A DNA stretch of 64,000 nt from Glycomyces tritici (lineage in GTDB: Bacteria; Actinomycetota; Actinomycetes; Mycobacteriales; Micromonosporaceae), in assembly GCF_030403505.1 (NCBI RefSeq), contig NZ_JAUEMJ010000005.1, positions 62,001 to 126,000 on the forward strand, read 5' to 3'. Positions 54,276 to 62,837 of the stretch are shown one piece after another; the stretch's first letter is position 1; each line of letters starts with the position of its first letter. The translations under genes were made by a program, and so were the position numbers. Under the pieces are notes generated by a model. The model worked only from the letters and a program-made list of their open reading frames with translations. It did no database searches and had not been told where the DNA came from.

Positions 54276-55514
54276 CTAGAGGTCGGTGACGGGTACTCGC
54301 AGCTCGGCGGCTGATGCCTCGGGGTCCTCCTGCCCGCGGCGAGTAGGGGATCGGTCGGTCGTGTCGTCCTGCTGCGCGGTCGCGAGCAGGTGGAGTCCGG
54401 CGCGCTCGGGCCGGACGCCCGGACCGGCGGGATCCGCGTGGCGCGGTCTCGGGCCGAGTCCGGATACGGCTCCCTCATGGACGCGGACGCCCAGGCCGGG
54501 AGTGTCGCCGAGGACGAACGCGCCGTCCTCGATGTCGAGGTCGGCGGTGACGCCGACGGGCGGGCGCAGGTCCTGCAACTCGCTGACCAGGTGGTTCGGC
54601 ACCGCGGTGGCGGCGTGCAGCAGGCCGACGGGCACGTTCCCGATCGGGCTCACCGGCAGGTCGAACGCGTGCGCCAGCGCGGCGGTGCGCAGGAAGTGCG
54701 TGACGCCGCCGACCGCGGAGGTCTGGACGATGTCGACCCCGCCCGCTTTGAGGAGCGGCCGGAACTGCTCCAGCCCGGTGAGGTTCTCGCCGGTGGCCAC
54801 GGCGGCGCGCACGCCTCGGTGCACGGCCGCGAGGCCCTCGGCGTCCCAGCGCCGCACCGGTTCCTCGATCCACGCGAGGTCGATGGTGCGTTCGAGCTCG
54901 CCGACGTGGCGCACGGCCTGCTTGCGCGACCACATCTCGTTCGCGTCGAGCATGAGGCCCGGCCGTTCGGCGCCCGCGTCGGCCAGGACCTCCCGCACCA
55001 GGGCGAGTCGGCGCCGGTCGTCCTCGACGTCGAGGCCGCCTTTGAGCTTCGCCGCCCGCAGGCCGCGCTCGGCGTACACGCGGTAGGCCGCGGCCAGGTC
55101 CTCGTCGTCGAGGCCGATGTCGAGCCCGGACGCGTAGGCGGGCACGACCCGGTCGCGTCCGCCGAGGAAGCGCCAGAGCGGCTCCTCGGCGGCCTGGGCC
55201 TTGAGGTCCCACAGGGCCGTGTCGAGCGCGCCGATGGTGGCGAACACGGCGCCGCCGTGCCCGGCCTTGAAGGTGTGCCGCAGCATCCGGTCGTACAGCG
55301 CGGTGACGCTCCGCGGGTCCTCGCCCTCGATCGCGGCGAAGACCGTCGCGATCTCCACATGCGAGCCGATCCCGACGCCGGTGAGGCCGTCGTCGGTGTC
55401 CACCATGACGAGCGGGATGGTCGTGACGCCGTCGGCGAAGACGCCGTTGGCGTCGCCGACGGGCCGCGCCCACTCCTGGATCGTCGTCAGCGTGCGGTAA
55501 CCGGTGATCCGCAT
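54276..55514 (-). CDS. Enolase-superfamily sugar-acid dehydratase or epimerase
   Basis: 412-residue member of the mandelate racemase/muconate-lactonising group. The capping domain (residues 1-125) is followed by the barrel with AAKLKGG (Lys-x-Lys base), MLDANEMW, WIEEPVRRW and ATGENLTG, which supply the metal-binding Asp, Glu and Glu. The usual His of the seventh strand (often PHx) appears as SPIGN, so a His-Asp dyad may be absent and the Lys side may do the work. The C-terminal 45 residues are a polar extension. Lying 1 nt after the permease gene, it probably processes the imported sugar acid or its oxidised form. Confidence 0.8.
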   Translation of the reverse strand: MRITGYRTLTTIQEWARPVGDANGVFADGVTTIPLVMVDTDDGLTGVGIGSHVEIATVFAAIEGEDPRSVTALYDRMLRHTFKAGHGGAVFATIGALDTALWDLKAQAAEEPLWRFLGGRDRVVPAYASGLDIGLDDEDLAAAYRVYAERGLRAAKLKGGLDVEDDRRRLALVREVLADAGAERPGLMLDANEMWSRKQAVRHVGELERTIDLAWIEEPVRRWDAEGLAAVHRGVRAAVATGENLTGLEQFRPLLKAGGVDIVQTSAVGGVTHFLRTAALAHAFDLPVSPIGNVPVGLLHAATAVPNHLVSELQDLRPPVGVTADLDIEDGAFVLGDTPGLGVRVHEGAVSGLGPRPRHADPAGPGVRPERAGLHLLATAQQDDTTDRSPTRRGQEDPEASAAELRVPVTDL

Positions 55515-55515
55515 G

Positions 55516-56343
55516 TCATCCTTTCGTGGCGCCGGCGGTGACGCCGGCGGTGATCTGGCGCTGGAAGCAGAGGTAGAGCGCGAGCACCGGCACGGCCGCG
55601 ATGAGCACGCCCCCGGCGAACGTGGGGATGTCCGCCGAGTACTGGCCGCGCAGCGAGGTGACCCCGACCATGAGCGTGCGGTGCTCGGCCGAGGGCATCA
55701 GGAGCAGCGCGATGAGCACGTCGTTCCAGCAGAACAGGGCGTTGAGGATGCCCACCGAGAGGAGCGCGGGCCGCCCCAGCGGCAGCATGATCCGGCCGTA
55801 GACCCCGTACACGGAGTTGCCGTCGATGCGGGCGGCGTCGATGATCTCGGGCGGGATGCCGCTGTAGTAGCTGGTCATCAGGAACACCGTGAACGGCAGG
55901 AACTGCGCGGTGTAGGCCAGGATCAGCCCGGGGTAGGTGTCGATGAGACCGACCTGTCCCATGGTGCGGGCGAGCGGGACCATGATGACCTGGAACGGGA
56001 TGAACAGCGCCGAGAGGATGGCGAGGAAGAGGAGCCGCGAGCCGCGGAATCGCAACTGGCTCAAGGCGAATCCGGCCATGGACCCGAAGAGCAGGAGGAG
56101 CGCGACCGCGCCGGTGACGACCAGGAGCGAGTTGGCGAGGTAGCGGCCCATGTCGGCGCTGGCCCAGGCGGTGGCGAACGCGTCCCAGCGCAGCCCCGTG
56201 GCCGGGGCGAAGCGGTCGAGCACGTACTCGTGCCGGGTCTTCATGGCGACGTTGGCCGTGAACACCAGCGGGTAGACGGTGGCGATCGCCAAGGCGGCCA
56301 TGGGGACGGCGGCGAGCCAGCGGCCCGCGCGGAGCGGTGTCAT
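55516..56343 (-). CDS. CUT1 sugar ABC transporter permease, MalG-type (operon 2)
   Basis: 275-residue pore subunit with six predicted helices. The EAA loop reads DAARIDGNSVYGVYGRIMLP near residue 175. Its ATG overlaps the stop of the MalF-type gene by one base (TGATG), and it is followed at 1 nt by the enolase-like gene. It forms the permease with the product of 56343-57299. The transporter has no ATPase gene in the operon. Confidence 0.92.
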   Translation of the reverse strand: MTPLRAGRWLAAVPMAALAIATVYPLVFTANVAMKTRHEYVLDRFAPATGLRWDAFATAWASADMGRYLANSLLVVTGAVALLLLFGSMAGFALSQLRFRGSRLLFLAILSALFIPFQVIMVPLARTMGQVGLIDTYPGLILAYTAQFLPFTVFLMTSYYSGIPPEIIDAARIDGNSVYGVYGRIMLPLGRPALLSVGILNALFCWNDVLIALLLMPSAEHRTLMVGVTSLRGQYSADIPTFAGGVLIAAVPVLALYLCFQRQITAGVTAGATKG

Positions 56344-57299
56344 CAGTCCTCCCTCCCGGCTCGGCGCAGGACGGCGATCTGGGCCAGTCCGACGACGAGC
56401 ATTACGCCGAAGAGCACTGTGGACGCGGCCGAGGCCATGGCCGGGCGTCCCATCTGGCCCTGCTGGAACCAGATGTAGTACTCGGGCAGGTAGGTCGAGC
56501 CCTCGGGGCCGCCGCCGGTCATGACGTAGAGCAGGCCGAACATCGAGGTGAGCATGCCGATCATGGTGGTGACGACGACGAACTGGATGGTCCGCGAGAG
56601 ACCGGGGACGATCACGTGCCGCACCACGCGCGGCAGGGAGGCGCCGTCGACGCGGGCCGCGTCGATCAACGACGCGTCCAAGGTCGCGAACCCGGCGAGG
56701 AACACCACGAGCGCCATGCCGAAGGTGGCCCAGATGTGCACGCCAACGACGGCGAACATGGCGATGTCCGGGTCGCCGAGCCAGTCGACGGGTCCCAGGC
56801 CCAGGGCGCCCAGCAGCGCGTTGGCGGGGCCGTCGAAGGCGAGCAGCAGGTTGAAGATCGCGCCGATGATCACCGGGGAGAGCACCGCGGGGAAGAAGTA
56901 GACGCCCCGGTACACCCGGTGCCCGGGCACCCGCAGGTAGATGAAGGTGGCGAGGAGCCCTGGGATCAGGACGGCCACGGGAAGGAGCAGGACCAGCAGG
57001 CCCACGTTCTTCATGGACGCCAGGAACAGCGGGTCGTCGAAGAGCGCGGTGTAGTTGTCCAGTCCGACGGCCTGCCCGTTGCGGTCGCCGTCCCCGGTGA
57101 ACGAGAAGTTCACGCCGAGGGCCAGCGGGTAGAGCCGGAACACGCCGATGATGAGCGCTGCGGGCGCGATGAGCAGGTAGGGCGCGAGCCGCTCCGACCG
57201 GGACGTGCCCGCGGCGCCGCGCCCGGATCTCACGCGGCGCCGCGGTGTCGGGGTGCCGGTCCGGACGCTGGTCCGGACCGGCGAGGCGAGCTGGGGCAT
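56343..57299 (-). CDS. CUT1 sugar ABC transporter permease, MalF-type (operon 2)
   Basis: 318-residue pore subunit. An Arg-rich cytoplasmic start (residues 8-38) is followed by six predicted helices, the first at about 40-60. The EAA loop is DAARVDGASLPRVVRHVIVP near 210, and YVMTGGGPEGST near 260 is typical of MalF-like proteins. The frame stays open upstream inside the binding-protein gene, but the ATG at 57299, 2 nt after that gene's stop, is the sensible start. It is coupled to the MalG-type gene by a TGATG overlap. Confidence 0.92.
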   Translation of the reverse strand: MPQLASPVRTSVRTGTPTPRRRVRSGRGAAGTSRSERLAPYLLIAPAALIIGVFRLYPLALGVNFSFTGDGDRNGQAVGLDNYTALFDDPLFLASMKNVGLLVLLLPVAVLIPGLLATFIYLRVPGHRVYRGVYFFPAVLSPVIIGAIFNLLLAFDGPANALLGALGLGPVDWLGDPDIAMFAVVGVHIWATFGMALVVFLAGFATLDASLIDAARVDGASLPRVVRHVIVPGLSRTIQFVVVTTMIGMLTSMFGLLYVMTGGGPEGSTYLPEYYIWFQQGQMGRPAMASAASTVLFGVMLVVGLAQIAVLRRAGRED

Positions 57300-57301
57300 G
57301 C

Positions 57302-58570
57302 CTAGGCCGCCTGGTCGCTCTCGGCGAGCTGGGCGAGCGCGTCGTCCACAGTGACCGATCCGCTGAGGAGCTGCTGCGAGAGCCGCCCCATCAGTTCGAG
57401 GGTCTCGGCGGAGAGGGCCACGTGCAGTGCGGGCTTGCCCGTGGGGAGCTCGTCGACGATGGCGGCCGTGGCGGGACCGGCGCTGGAGGCGTCGATCGTG
57501 GTGTCGGCGGCGATCGCCCCGGCGTCGGCGTAGAACGCCTCGAGCGCCATGGTGGAGGAGAGCGAGCGGACCAGGTCGGCCGCCAGCTCGGGGTCCGCGG
57601 TCCACTCCGCGACGCCGTACCCGATGCCGCCGTCGTACGGCATGTTCGGCGCGGCGTCGGGATTGACCAGCGGTGCGGGCATGACGCCGACGTTCTCGGC
57701 GCCGAGGAACTCGCTGAAGTCCTTCCAGTGGCCCACATCGGACATGAGGCCGATGACGTGGGCGGCGTCCCCGGCGTCGAAGATCGCGAACTCGTCGTTG
57801 AACATCGCGGTGGAGTTCACGCCGTCGTTGTTGAGCCCGGCCTGGTCGGTCTCGGCCCACAGCTCGAAGATCCGCTTCACGCCCGGTGAGGTCCAGTCGC
57901 GGTCGCCCTCGATCCACGCGTCGTACTCGTCGGGGGTGAGCACGCCCGAGCCGAGGCCCGAGAGGAAGAACTGGATGCCGAAGCCCTCCTTGTTGCCCAT
58001 GGCGAAGCAGTCAGCGCCGGTGGCCTCCGTGAGCTGCTCGCAGTTCGCGAGGAACTCCTCCCAGGTGGCGGCGGGCGCCTCGGGGTCGAGCCCGGCTTCG
58101 GCGTACAGCGCCTTGTTGTAGTAGATCGGGTGGCCCTGCAGGGTCACGGGCGCGGCGTAGACGTGCCCGTCTGCGGAGAAGGCCTCCCAGCCGGCCAGGC
58201 GGTCCATGTCGTCGGCGAGGTACTCCTCAAGGGGCAGCAGTGCATCGGTGCGGTCGCGCAGCTGGCCGCCGCCGTTGAAGAGCATCACGTCAGGGCCTTC
58301 GCCGGACTGGATCGCGGTGCCCAGCAGGTTGTAGTACTGGTCGAACGGCTGGGCCACGAACTCGACCTCGACGTCCGGGTGCTTCCGGGCGAAGTCGGCC
58401 TTCGCCTCCTCGATGTAGGACTTGGCGGTCTCGTCGCCGGACTTCCAGTCCCAGACCACGAGGGTGCCGCTGTCGCCGCCTTCGGAGGAGTCCGGTCCGG
58501 CCGCGCTGCCGCATCCGTAGAGCGCGAGGGGCGCTACCAGGGCGGTCGACCACAGTGCTCGTCGCTTCAT
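57302..58570 (-). CDS. Sugar-binding lipoprotein (operon 2)
   Basis: 422-residue extracellular solute-binding protein, family 1. The lipobox is LYGC with lipidated C20; an acidic Ser/Gly linker precedes LVVWDWKSGDE. ATGADCFAMGNKEGF and the PYDGGIGYGVAEW stretch are likely ligand-binding loops. It is the first gene of the leftward operon of binding protein, two permeases, enolase-like enzyme and beta-helix hydrolase. It is divergent from the FCD-GntR regulator, with a shared operator-promoter region. Confidence 0.92.
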   Translation of the reverse strand: MKRRALWSTALVAPLALYGCGSAAGPDSSEGGDSGTLVVWDWKSGDETAKSYIEEAKADFARKHPDVEVEFVAQPFDQYYNLLGTAIQSGEGPDVMLFNGGGQLRDRTDALLPLEEYLADDMDRLAGWEAFSADGHVYAAPVTLQGHPIYYNKALYAEAGLDPEAPAATWEEFLANCEQLTEATGADCFAMGNKEGFGIQFFLSGLGSGVLTPDEYDAWIEGDRDWTSPGVKRIFELWAETDQAGLNNDGVNSTAMFNDEFAIFDAGDAAHVIGLMSDVGHWKDFSEFLGAENVGVMPAPLVNPDAAPNMPYDGGIGYGVAEWTADPELAADLVRSLSSTMALEAFYADAGAIAADTTIDASSAGPATAAIVDELPTGKPALHVALSAETLELMGRLSQQLLSGSVTVDDALAQLAESDQAA

Positions 58571-58626
58571 TGCAGGTCACTCTCTGTAGGGGCGCCGGAG
58601 GGGTCCGGCTCACAGGGTCGCCAGTA

Positions 58627-58674
58627 AACGTAACTTGTATGACGTCTTACGTCAATGGAGTCATGCCGTATACT
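58627..58674. promoter_or_regulatory. Overlapping divergent promoters and GntR operator
   Basis: Rightward, TATACT (58669-58674) with TTACGT 16 bp upstream serves the GntR gene. Leftward, TTGACG (58650-58655 complement) and TACGTT (58627-58632 complement) are 17 bp apart and serve the transporter operon. The imperfect palindrome GTATGACGTCTTAC (58637-58650, 12 of 14 symmetric) sits between the leftward -35 and -10 and touches the rightward -35, so one bound repressor could block both directions. Confidence 0.6.
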
Positions 58675-58709
58675 GGCGGCGATCCCGAAAGCGCCGGACG
58701 GAGGACCGA

Positions 58710-59480
58710 ATGACGGCATTGCAGCGGCCCGCCGCGCAGGAGCCCGCGCCCCCCGCCTGGTCGCGCCGGCCCGCGAACCTGGCGAAGGCCGTGACCGAGG
58801 AGCTGGTCCGCCGCGTCGTGCGCGGCGACTACCCGCCCGGGTCCGCGCTCCCCGCCGAGCACGCCCTCTGCGCCACGTTCTCCGTGAGCCGCACCGTGGT
58901 CCGCGAGGCCGTGAAGGTCCTCCAGGAGAAGGGCCTGGTGCAGATCCGCCAGGGCTCGGGCACCGCCGTGCTGCCCTCGACCTCCTGGAACCTGCTCGAC
59001 GAACTCGTGCTCGCCGCGACCATCGACGACGACGCGACCCTCGGCATCCTCGACGACCTCGTCGTCACCCGGCGCCTCCTCGAGTCCGACATGGCGAACG
59101 TGGCCGCCCGCGCCGCGGACCAGGGCGCCCTCGACCGCATGCGCGACCTCGTCGACCGCATGGACGAGCTGGTGGACGACCCGGAGTCCTACCACGAGCA
59201 CGACCGCGCCTTCCATGACACGGTCATGCGCGCCTCGGGCAACCGCATCGCGCGCGCCGTCGTGCGCTCCCTGGAGAGCCAGGTCATCAACACCTCGAGC
59301 TACATGGGACGGACCGAGCGCTCCCTCTGCGAGGCCTCGAACCGCGGCCACCGCCGCATCTGCGAGCGCATCACCGCCCGCGACCCCGAAGGCGCCGCCG
59401 AGGCGATGTACGCCCACATCACGGAGGCCTGGCTGGTCCGCCGCAGCGCGCAGGGCGACCCCGACCGCCTGGCGCGCTGA
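58710..59480 (+). CDS. GntR-family regulator, FadR/FCD subfamily
   Basis: 256-residue repressor. The N-terminal winged helix (residues about 22-95) shows YPPGSALPAEHALCATFSVSRTVVREAVKVL in the usual order, cut here at PAEHAL and VSRTVVREA. The C-terminal all-helical FCD domain has the metal and ligand residues D-x-x-FH (EHDRAFHDTV near 165) and GHRRICERI near 220. FCD regulators mostly sense sugar acids or organic acids, matching the enolase-superfamily enzyme in the divergent operon. The ATG at 58710 has GGAGG 6 nt upstream. It likely controls itself and the operon through the site at 58637. Confidence 0.92.
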   Translation: MTALQRPAAQEPAPPAWSRRPANLAKAVTEELVRRVVRGDYPPGSALPAEHALCATFSVSRTVVREAVKVLQEKGLVQIRQGSGTAVLPSTSWNLLDELVLAATIDDDATLGILDDLVVTRRLLESDMANVAARAADQGALDRMRDLVDRMDELVDDPESYHEHDRAFHDTVMRASGNRIARAVVRSLESQVINTSSYMGRTERSLCEASNRGHRRICERITARDPEGAAEAMYAHITEAWLVRRSAQGDPDRLAR

Positions 59481-59557
59481 ACCACCGCGGAGTGATCGGA
59501 TGTATCGCACTCCGCGGCAAGGACATTGGACCCTAAACTTCTGGAACCTCCCGGGTA

Positions 59558-59585
59558 TTGACCGCATAGATCCAATTTATATAGA
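59558..59585 (+). promoter_or_regulatory. Promoter of the CE1-type esterase gene
   Basis: TTGACC (59558-59563) and TATAGA (59580-59585) are 16 bp apart inside an unusually AT-rich island (about 59555-59600). The start near 59592 gives a 150-nt leader. No CGAAA/TTTCG palindrome is seen here, so the gene may be outside the LacI regulon. The remainder of 59481-59741 holds nothing else I can name. Confidence 0.6.
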
Positions 59586-59741
59586 CTATCGTCGATATTC
59601 AAGGCACTGCACGGCCTGATTCCCTGCGTCGACTGGGAGCGATTCCAGCTGGCGCTCGGCCGCACCCTCCGCAGCAGCGGACCTCTCATGCGATGCCGCC
59701 CCGCAGGTCTCAACGAGCCTGACCACAAGGAGTTCCGTCCT

Positions 59742-61055
59742 ATGTCGAGATTCAGAACCGCTCTCGCGTGCCTCGCGGCCGCGATCGTCGTGGCAACGGC
59801 CGGAGGTGCGTCGGCGCAGGCCGCCGAAGCGCCCCAGGCCGTCGGCGCCGCCGACGTCTCCGCGGCGGCCAGCACCGGCTGCGGCAAGGCCCCCACCCTC
59901 AACAGCGGCACCCACACCATCCAGAGCAGCGGCCAGAACCGCAGCTTCATCCTGAAGGTCCCCGCCAACTACGACCGCAACAAGCCGCACAAGCTGATCT
60001 TCGGCAACCACTGGTGGGGCGGCACCGCCCAGCAGGTCGCCGGAGGCGGCTCGGACGGCGCCGTCTACGCCCACTACGGGCTCGACGCGCTCTCGGGCGG
60101 CTCGGCGATCTTCGTCGCCCCGCAGGGCCTCGACAACGCCTGGGCCAACCCCAATGGCCGCGACATCACCTTCTTCGACGACATGATCCGCCGCATCGAG
60201 GCCGACCTCTGCGTCGACGAGTCGCAGCGGTTCTCCCTCGGCTTCAGCTACGGCGGGGCGATCAGCTACGCCCTCGCCTGCGCGCGGCCGGACGTGTTCC
60301 GCGCGGTCATCGCCATCGCCGTCCCGGGCCCGGTCAGCGGCTGCAGCGGCGGCACGGGTTCCGTGGCGTACTTCGGCATCCAGGGTGTCACCGACTCCAT
60401 GCCCAACGCCCGGTCGATGCGCGACCGGTTCGTGGCCAACAACGGCTGCGCGGCGATGAGCCCGCGCGAGCCCGCCTCGGGCAGCGGCACCCACATCACC
60501 TCCAACTACTCCTGCCGCGCAGGCGAGCCGGTCCGCTGGGCCGCCTTCGACGGCGGGCACCAGCAGGGCCCGGTGGACGGCTGCACGGGCTGCGAGAGCG
60601 GCGCCCGCAGCTGGGTGAAGAACGAGGTCTGGAACTTCATCAGCCAGTTCGGCACCAGCACCCCCACGGAGACCGACCAGGTGCGCAACAACGCGGCGAA
60701 CCGCTGCCTCGACGTTGCGGCCCAGTCGACCTCGAACGGCGCCCTGACGCAGCTGTGGGACTGCCACACCGGTGCGAACCAGCAGTGGACGCGGACCTCG
60801 GCCAAGCAGCTGAACGTCTACGGCAACAAGTGCCTCGACGCTGAAGGCGCGGGCACGGCCCCCGGCACCCGGGTCATCATCTGGGACTGCCACAGCGGGA
60901 CGAACCAGCAGTGGAACGTGAACGCCGACGGCACCGTCACCGGCGTCGCGTCGGGCCTGTGCCTGGCGACCGCGAACAACGGCACCGCCAACGGCACCGG
61001 CGTGGTCCTGGCGAGCTGCAACGGCTCGAACGGCCAGAAGTGGACCTTCGTCTAG
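59742..61055 (+). CDS. Secreted CE1-type esterase (feruloyl/acetyl-xylan or PHB-depolymerase-like) with CBM13
   Basis: 437-residue exported alpha/beta-hydrolase. The signal peptide cleaves near residue 27-30. The catalytic domain (about 45-310) has the nucleophile S169 in GFSYGG, the NHWWGGT oxyanion segment near 89, and a likely catalytic His in DGGHQQG near 285. Paired Cys (for example GCTGCESG) are likely disulfides. A Thr-rich linker leads to a three-repeat CBM13 (about 320-437). LpqC/FaeB-like enzymes of this layout remove feruloyl or acetyl groups from xylan, which fits the neighbours. The ATG at 59742 has AAGGAG 9 nt upstream. Confidence 0.85.
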   Translation: MSRFRTALACLAAAIVVATAGGASAQAAEAPQAVGAADVSAAASTGCGKAPTLNSGTHTIQSSGQNRSFILKVPANYDRNKPHKLIFGNHWWGGTAQQVAGGGSDGAVYAHYGLDALSGGSAIFVAPQGLDNAWANPNGRDITFFDDMIRRIEADLCVDESQRFSLGFSYGGAISYALACARPDVFRAVIAIAVPGPVSGCSGGTGSVAYFGIQGVTDSMPNARSMRDRFVANNGCAAMSPREPASGSGTHITSNYSCRAGEPVRWAAFDGGHQQGPVDGCTGCESGARSWVKNEVWNFISQFGTSTPTETDQVRNNAANRCLDVAAQSTSNGALTQLWDCHTGANQQWTRTSAKQLNVYGNKCLDAEGAGTAPGTRVIIWDCHSGTNQQWNVNADGTVTGVASGLCLATANNGTANGTGVVLASCNGSNGQKWTFV

Positions 61056-61092
61056 CACCACCGACGGCGTACTCTCAGCGCCGCGCATGAGT

Positions 61093-61122
61093 GAACGGGC
61101 CTCCCTCGCGGGAGGCCCGTTC
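61093..61122. terminator. Bidirectional terminator between esterase and GH43 genes
   Basis: A perfect 13-bp stem (GAACGGGCCTCCC, 61093-61105, with 61110-61122) and TCGC tetraloop lie between convergent genes, 37 nt and 10 nt from their stops. Confidence 0.8.
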
Positions 61123-61131
61123 TGCCGCGCC

Positions 61132-62532
61132 TTAGACGGTGAAGCGCCAGTGATCCACATTGAACAGGTATCCGCTGCCGCCGGTGAACTTCAGGTACAG
61201 GTCACGGGTGCCGGTCGCGCCGCTGACCGGGCACGAGACGTCCGCCCAGTTCTGCCACCCGCCGGTGCCCGACACGGTGCACCTGCCCACGACCGGGCCG
61301 TTCGGTCCGTCGACCCGCAGCTCGATCGTGCCGCCGCCGGTCGCCGAGGCCACCCGCGCGGTGAACTGCCGCGCTCCGGTCCCGAAGGCCGCGCCCTTGA
61401 CCTTGATCGAGTCCCCGTTCTCGATCCAGCCGACGTTCATGCCGCCCGCGCTCGAGCGCTCGGTCTCGACCCCCGTGGCCCAGGCGATCGTCTCGGCCTC
61501 CTGGCGCACATAGGGATTGAGGGTCCCCACCTGCGGCGCCCCGGCCGTGGTCATGTTGATCTGGGGAATCGTCCCGTCAGGGTTGTACGTGAACTTCTCC
61601 ACGGCCACCGACCTGGTGAAACCGCCGCCGCCCGGCAGCGCGCCGTTGTGGTAGAAGAAGTACGACGAGCCCTTGAAGTCGATGATCCCGGGGTGGTTGG
61701 TGAAGCTCGAGCCCTGCGTGGGCATCACCGTGCCCCGGTAGGTCCACGGCCCGGTCGGACCCGGCGCGGTCGAGTAGGCGATGTGCTCGGAGCAGCACTG
61801 CGCCGCGTACACGTTGTAGTACAGCGATCCTCGCTTGTAGACCCACGGCCCCTCCTCGTACAGCGTCGGCCGGTCCGTGCTCCCCGGGCGGGTGCCGAAG
61901 CCCTGGGTGGTGAGCGGGATCTTCGTGGGGGAGCCCGAGTAGGAGATCATGTCGGCGTTGAGCTTCACGTACCAGAGGTTCGGGTTGCCCCAGTACAGGT
62001 AGGCCTGGCCGTCGGTGTCGATGAAGACCGTGGGGTCGATCTCGCCGTTCTGGACCAGCGGGCGCCCGAGGGCGTCCCGGAACGGCCCGGTGGGGCTGTC
62101 CGCCACGGCCACCCCGATGGCGGGCCTGCCGGTGGCGTCGTTGATGACCGGCACGTACCAGTAGAACTTGCCGTTGCGCTCCACGGCCTGGCCGGCCCAC
62201 GCGTCCTGGCGCGCCCAGGAGAACGTGTCGAGGTTGAGCGGCGAGCCGTGGTCGGTCCAGTTGACCATGTCGTCGGAGGACCAGACCCGCCACTCCTTCA
62301 TGGTGAACCAGGTCGAGCCGTCCTCGTCGTGGCCGGTGTAGAGGTAGACGCGGCCGTTGTGGACCAGGGGCGCGGGGTCGGCGGTGTAGATGGTCTGGAC
62401 GATCGGATTGTCGGCCCGCGCGGGGGAGGGCGACGGATCGGCGGCGGTGCTCAGCAGGGCCGCGACGACCACGGCGACGACGGCCGCTGCGATCGCGGCC
62501 GGCCGGCGCCGGGTGGCATTCGGGGTCTTCAT
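61132..62532 (-). CDS. Secreted GH43 arabinofuranosidase/xylosidase with CBM6
   Basis: 466-residue exported enzyme. The signal region is residues 1-40. The five-bladed propeller (about 42-330) shows the three acidic residues of GH43: D in TADPAPLVHNG (base), D in GEIDPTVFIDTDG (pKa modulator) and E in YEEGPWVYKRG (acid). The C-terminal domain (about 335-466), opening VRQEAETIAW and closing YLFNVDHWRF, is a CBM6 of the xylan-binding type. It most likely acts on arabinoxylan side chains or xylo-oligosaccharides. The ATG at 62532 has GGAGAGG 6 nt upstream. Its promoter matches that of the GH62 gene. Confidence 0.92.
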   Translation of the reverse strand: MKTPNATRRRPAAIAAAVVAVVVAALLSTAADPSPSPARADNPIVQTIYTADPAPLVHNGRVYLYTGHDEDGSTWFTMKEWRVWSSDDMVNWTDHGSPLNLDTFSWARQDAWAGQAVERNGKFYWYVPVINDATGRPAIGVAVADSPTGPFRDALGRPLVQNGEIDPTVFIDTDGQAYLYWGNPNLWYVKLNADMISYSGSPTKIPLTTQGFGTRPGSTDRPTLYEEGPWVYKRGSLYYNVYAAQCCSEHIAYSTAPGPTGPWTYRGTVMPTQGSSFTNHPGIIDFKGSSYFFYHNGALPGGGGFTRSVAVEKFTYNPDGTIPQINMTTAGAPQVGTLNPYVRQEAETIAWATGVETERSSAGGMNVGWIENGDSIKVKGAAFGTGARQFTARVASATGGGTIELRVDGPNGPVVGRCTVSGTGGWQNWADVSCPVSGATGTRDLYLKFTGGSGYLFNVDHWRFTV

Positions 62533-62589
62533 GGGAAACCTCTCCGGCGCTCGCGCGCCACAGGTGTCACGCAGGAATCTCGGACGCCC

Positions 62590-62661
62590 TCGAAACTTTC
62601 GACTGATGTGTCGAAAACAAGGGCTACAGGTCAGGGTATCCATAGTGTCTAGATATGTAAA
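62590..62661 (-). promoter_or_regulatory. GH43 promoter with two operators
   Basis: On the minus strand TTTACA (62656-62661) and TACCCT (62633-62638) are 17 bp apart, predicting a start near 62626 and a leader of about 94 nt. Downstream are TGTTTTCGACA (62609-62619 complement), a good half of the second LacI operator, and the full palindrome TCGAAACTTTCGA (62590-62602), identical in core to the xylanase operator. The core around the -35 also matches the GH62 promoter. Confidence 0.6.
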
Positions 62662-62726
62662 TAGGTCGATATCTGACTCGAGGTTGCGTGTGCCCGCGAC
62701 CTGGGAGTCTCATCATGCGGGCGGAG

Positions 62727-62821
62727 AGATCTGATCAATGACCGCGTCAATTCAGAAGGCACCGCCCAAATCCGGACACAAGGCGAGATTGAAGATCGCT
62801 CCCATAGAAGAGATCAGATCT
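62727..62821. repeat. Distant 10-bp inverted repeat
   Basis: AGATCTGATC (62727-62736) and its exact complement (62812-62821) are 75 bp apart in the divergent region between the GH43 gene and the LplB-type permease gene; a third partial copy (GGATCTGATT) is at 62844-62853. Possible looping sites, otherwise unexplained. Confidence 0.35.
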
Positions 62822-62837
62822 TTCGGCGTTCGATGTA

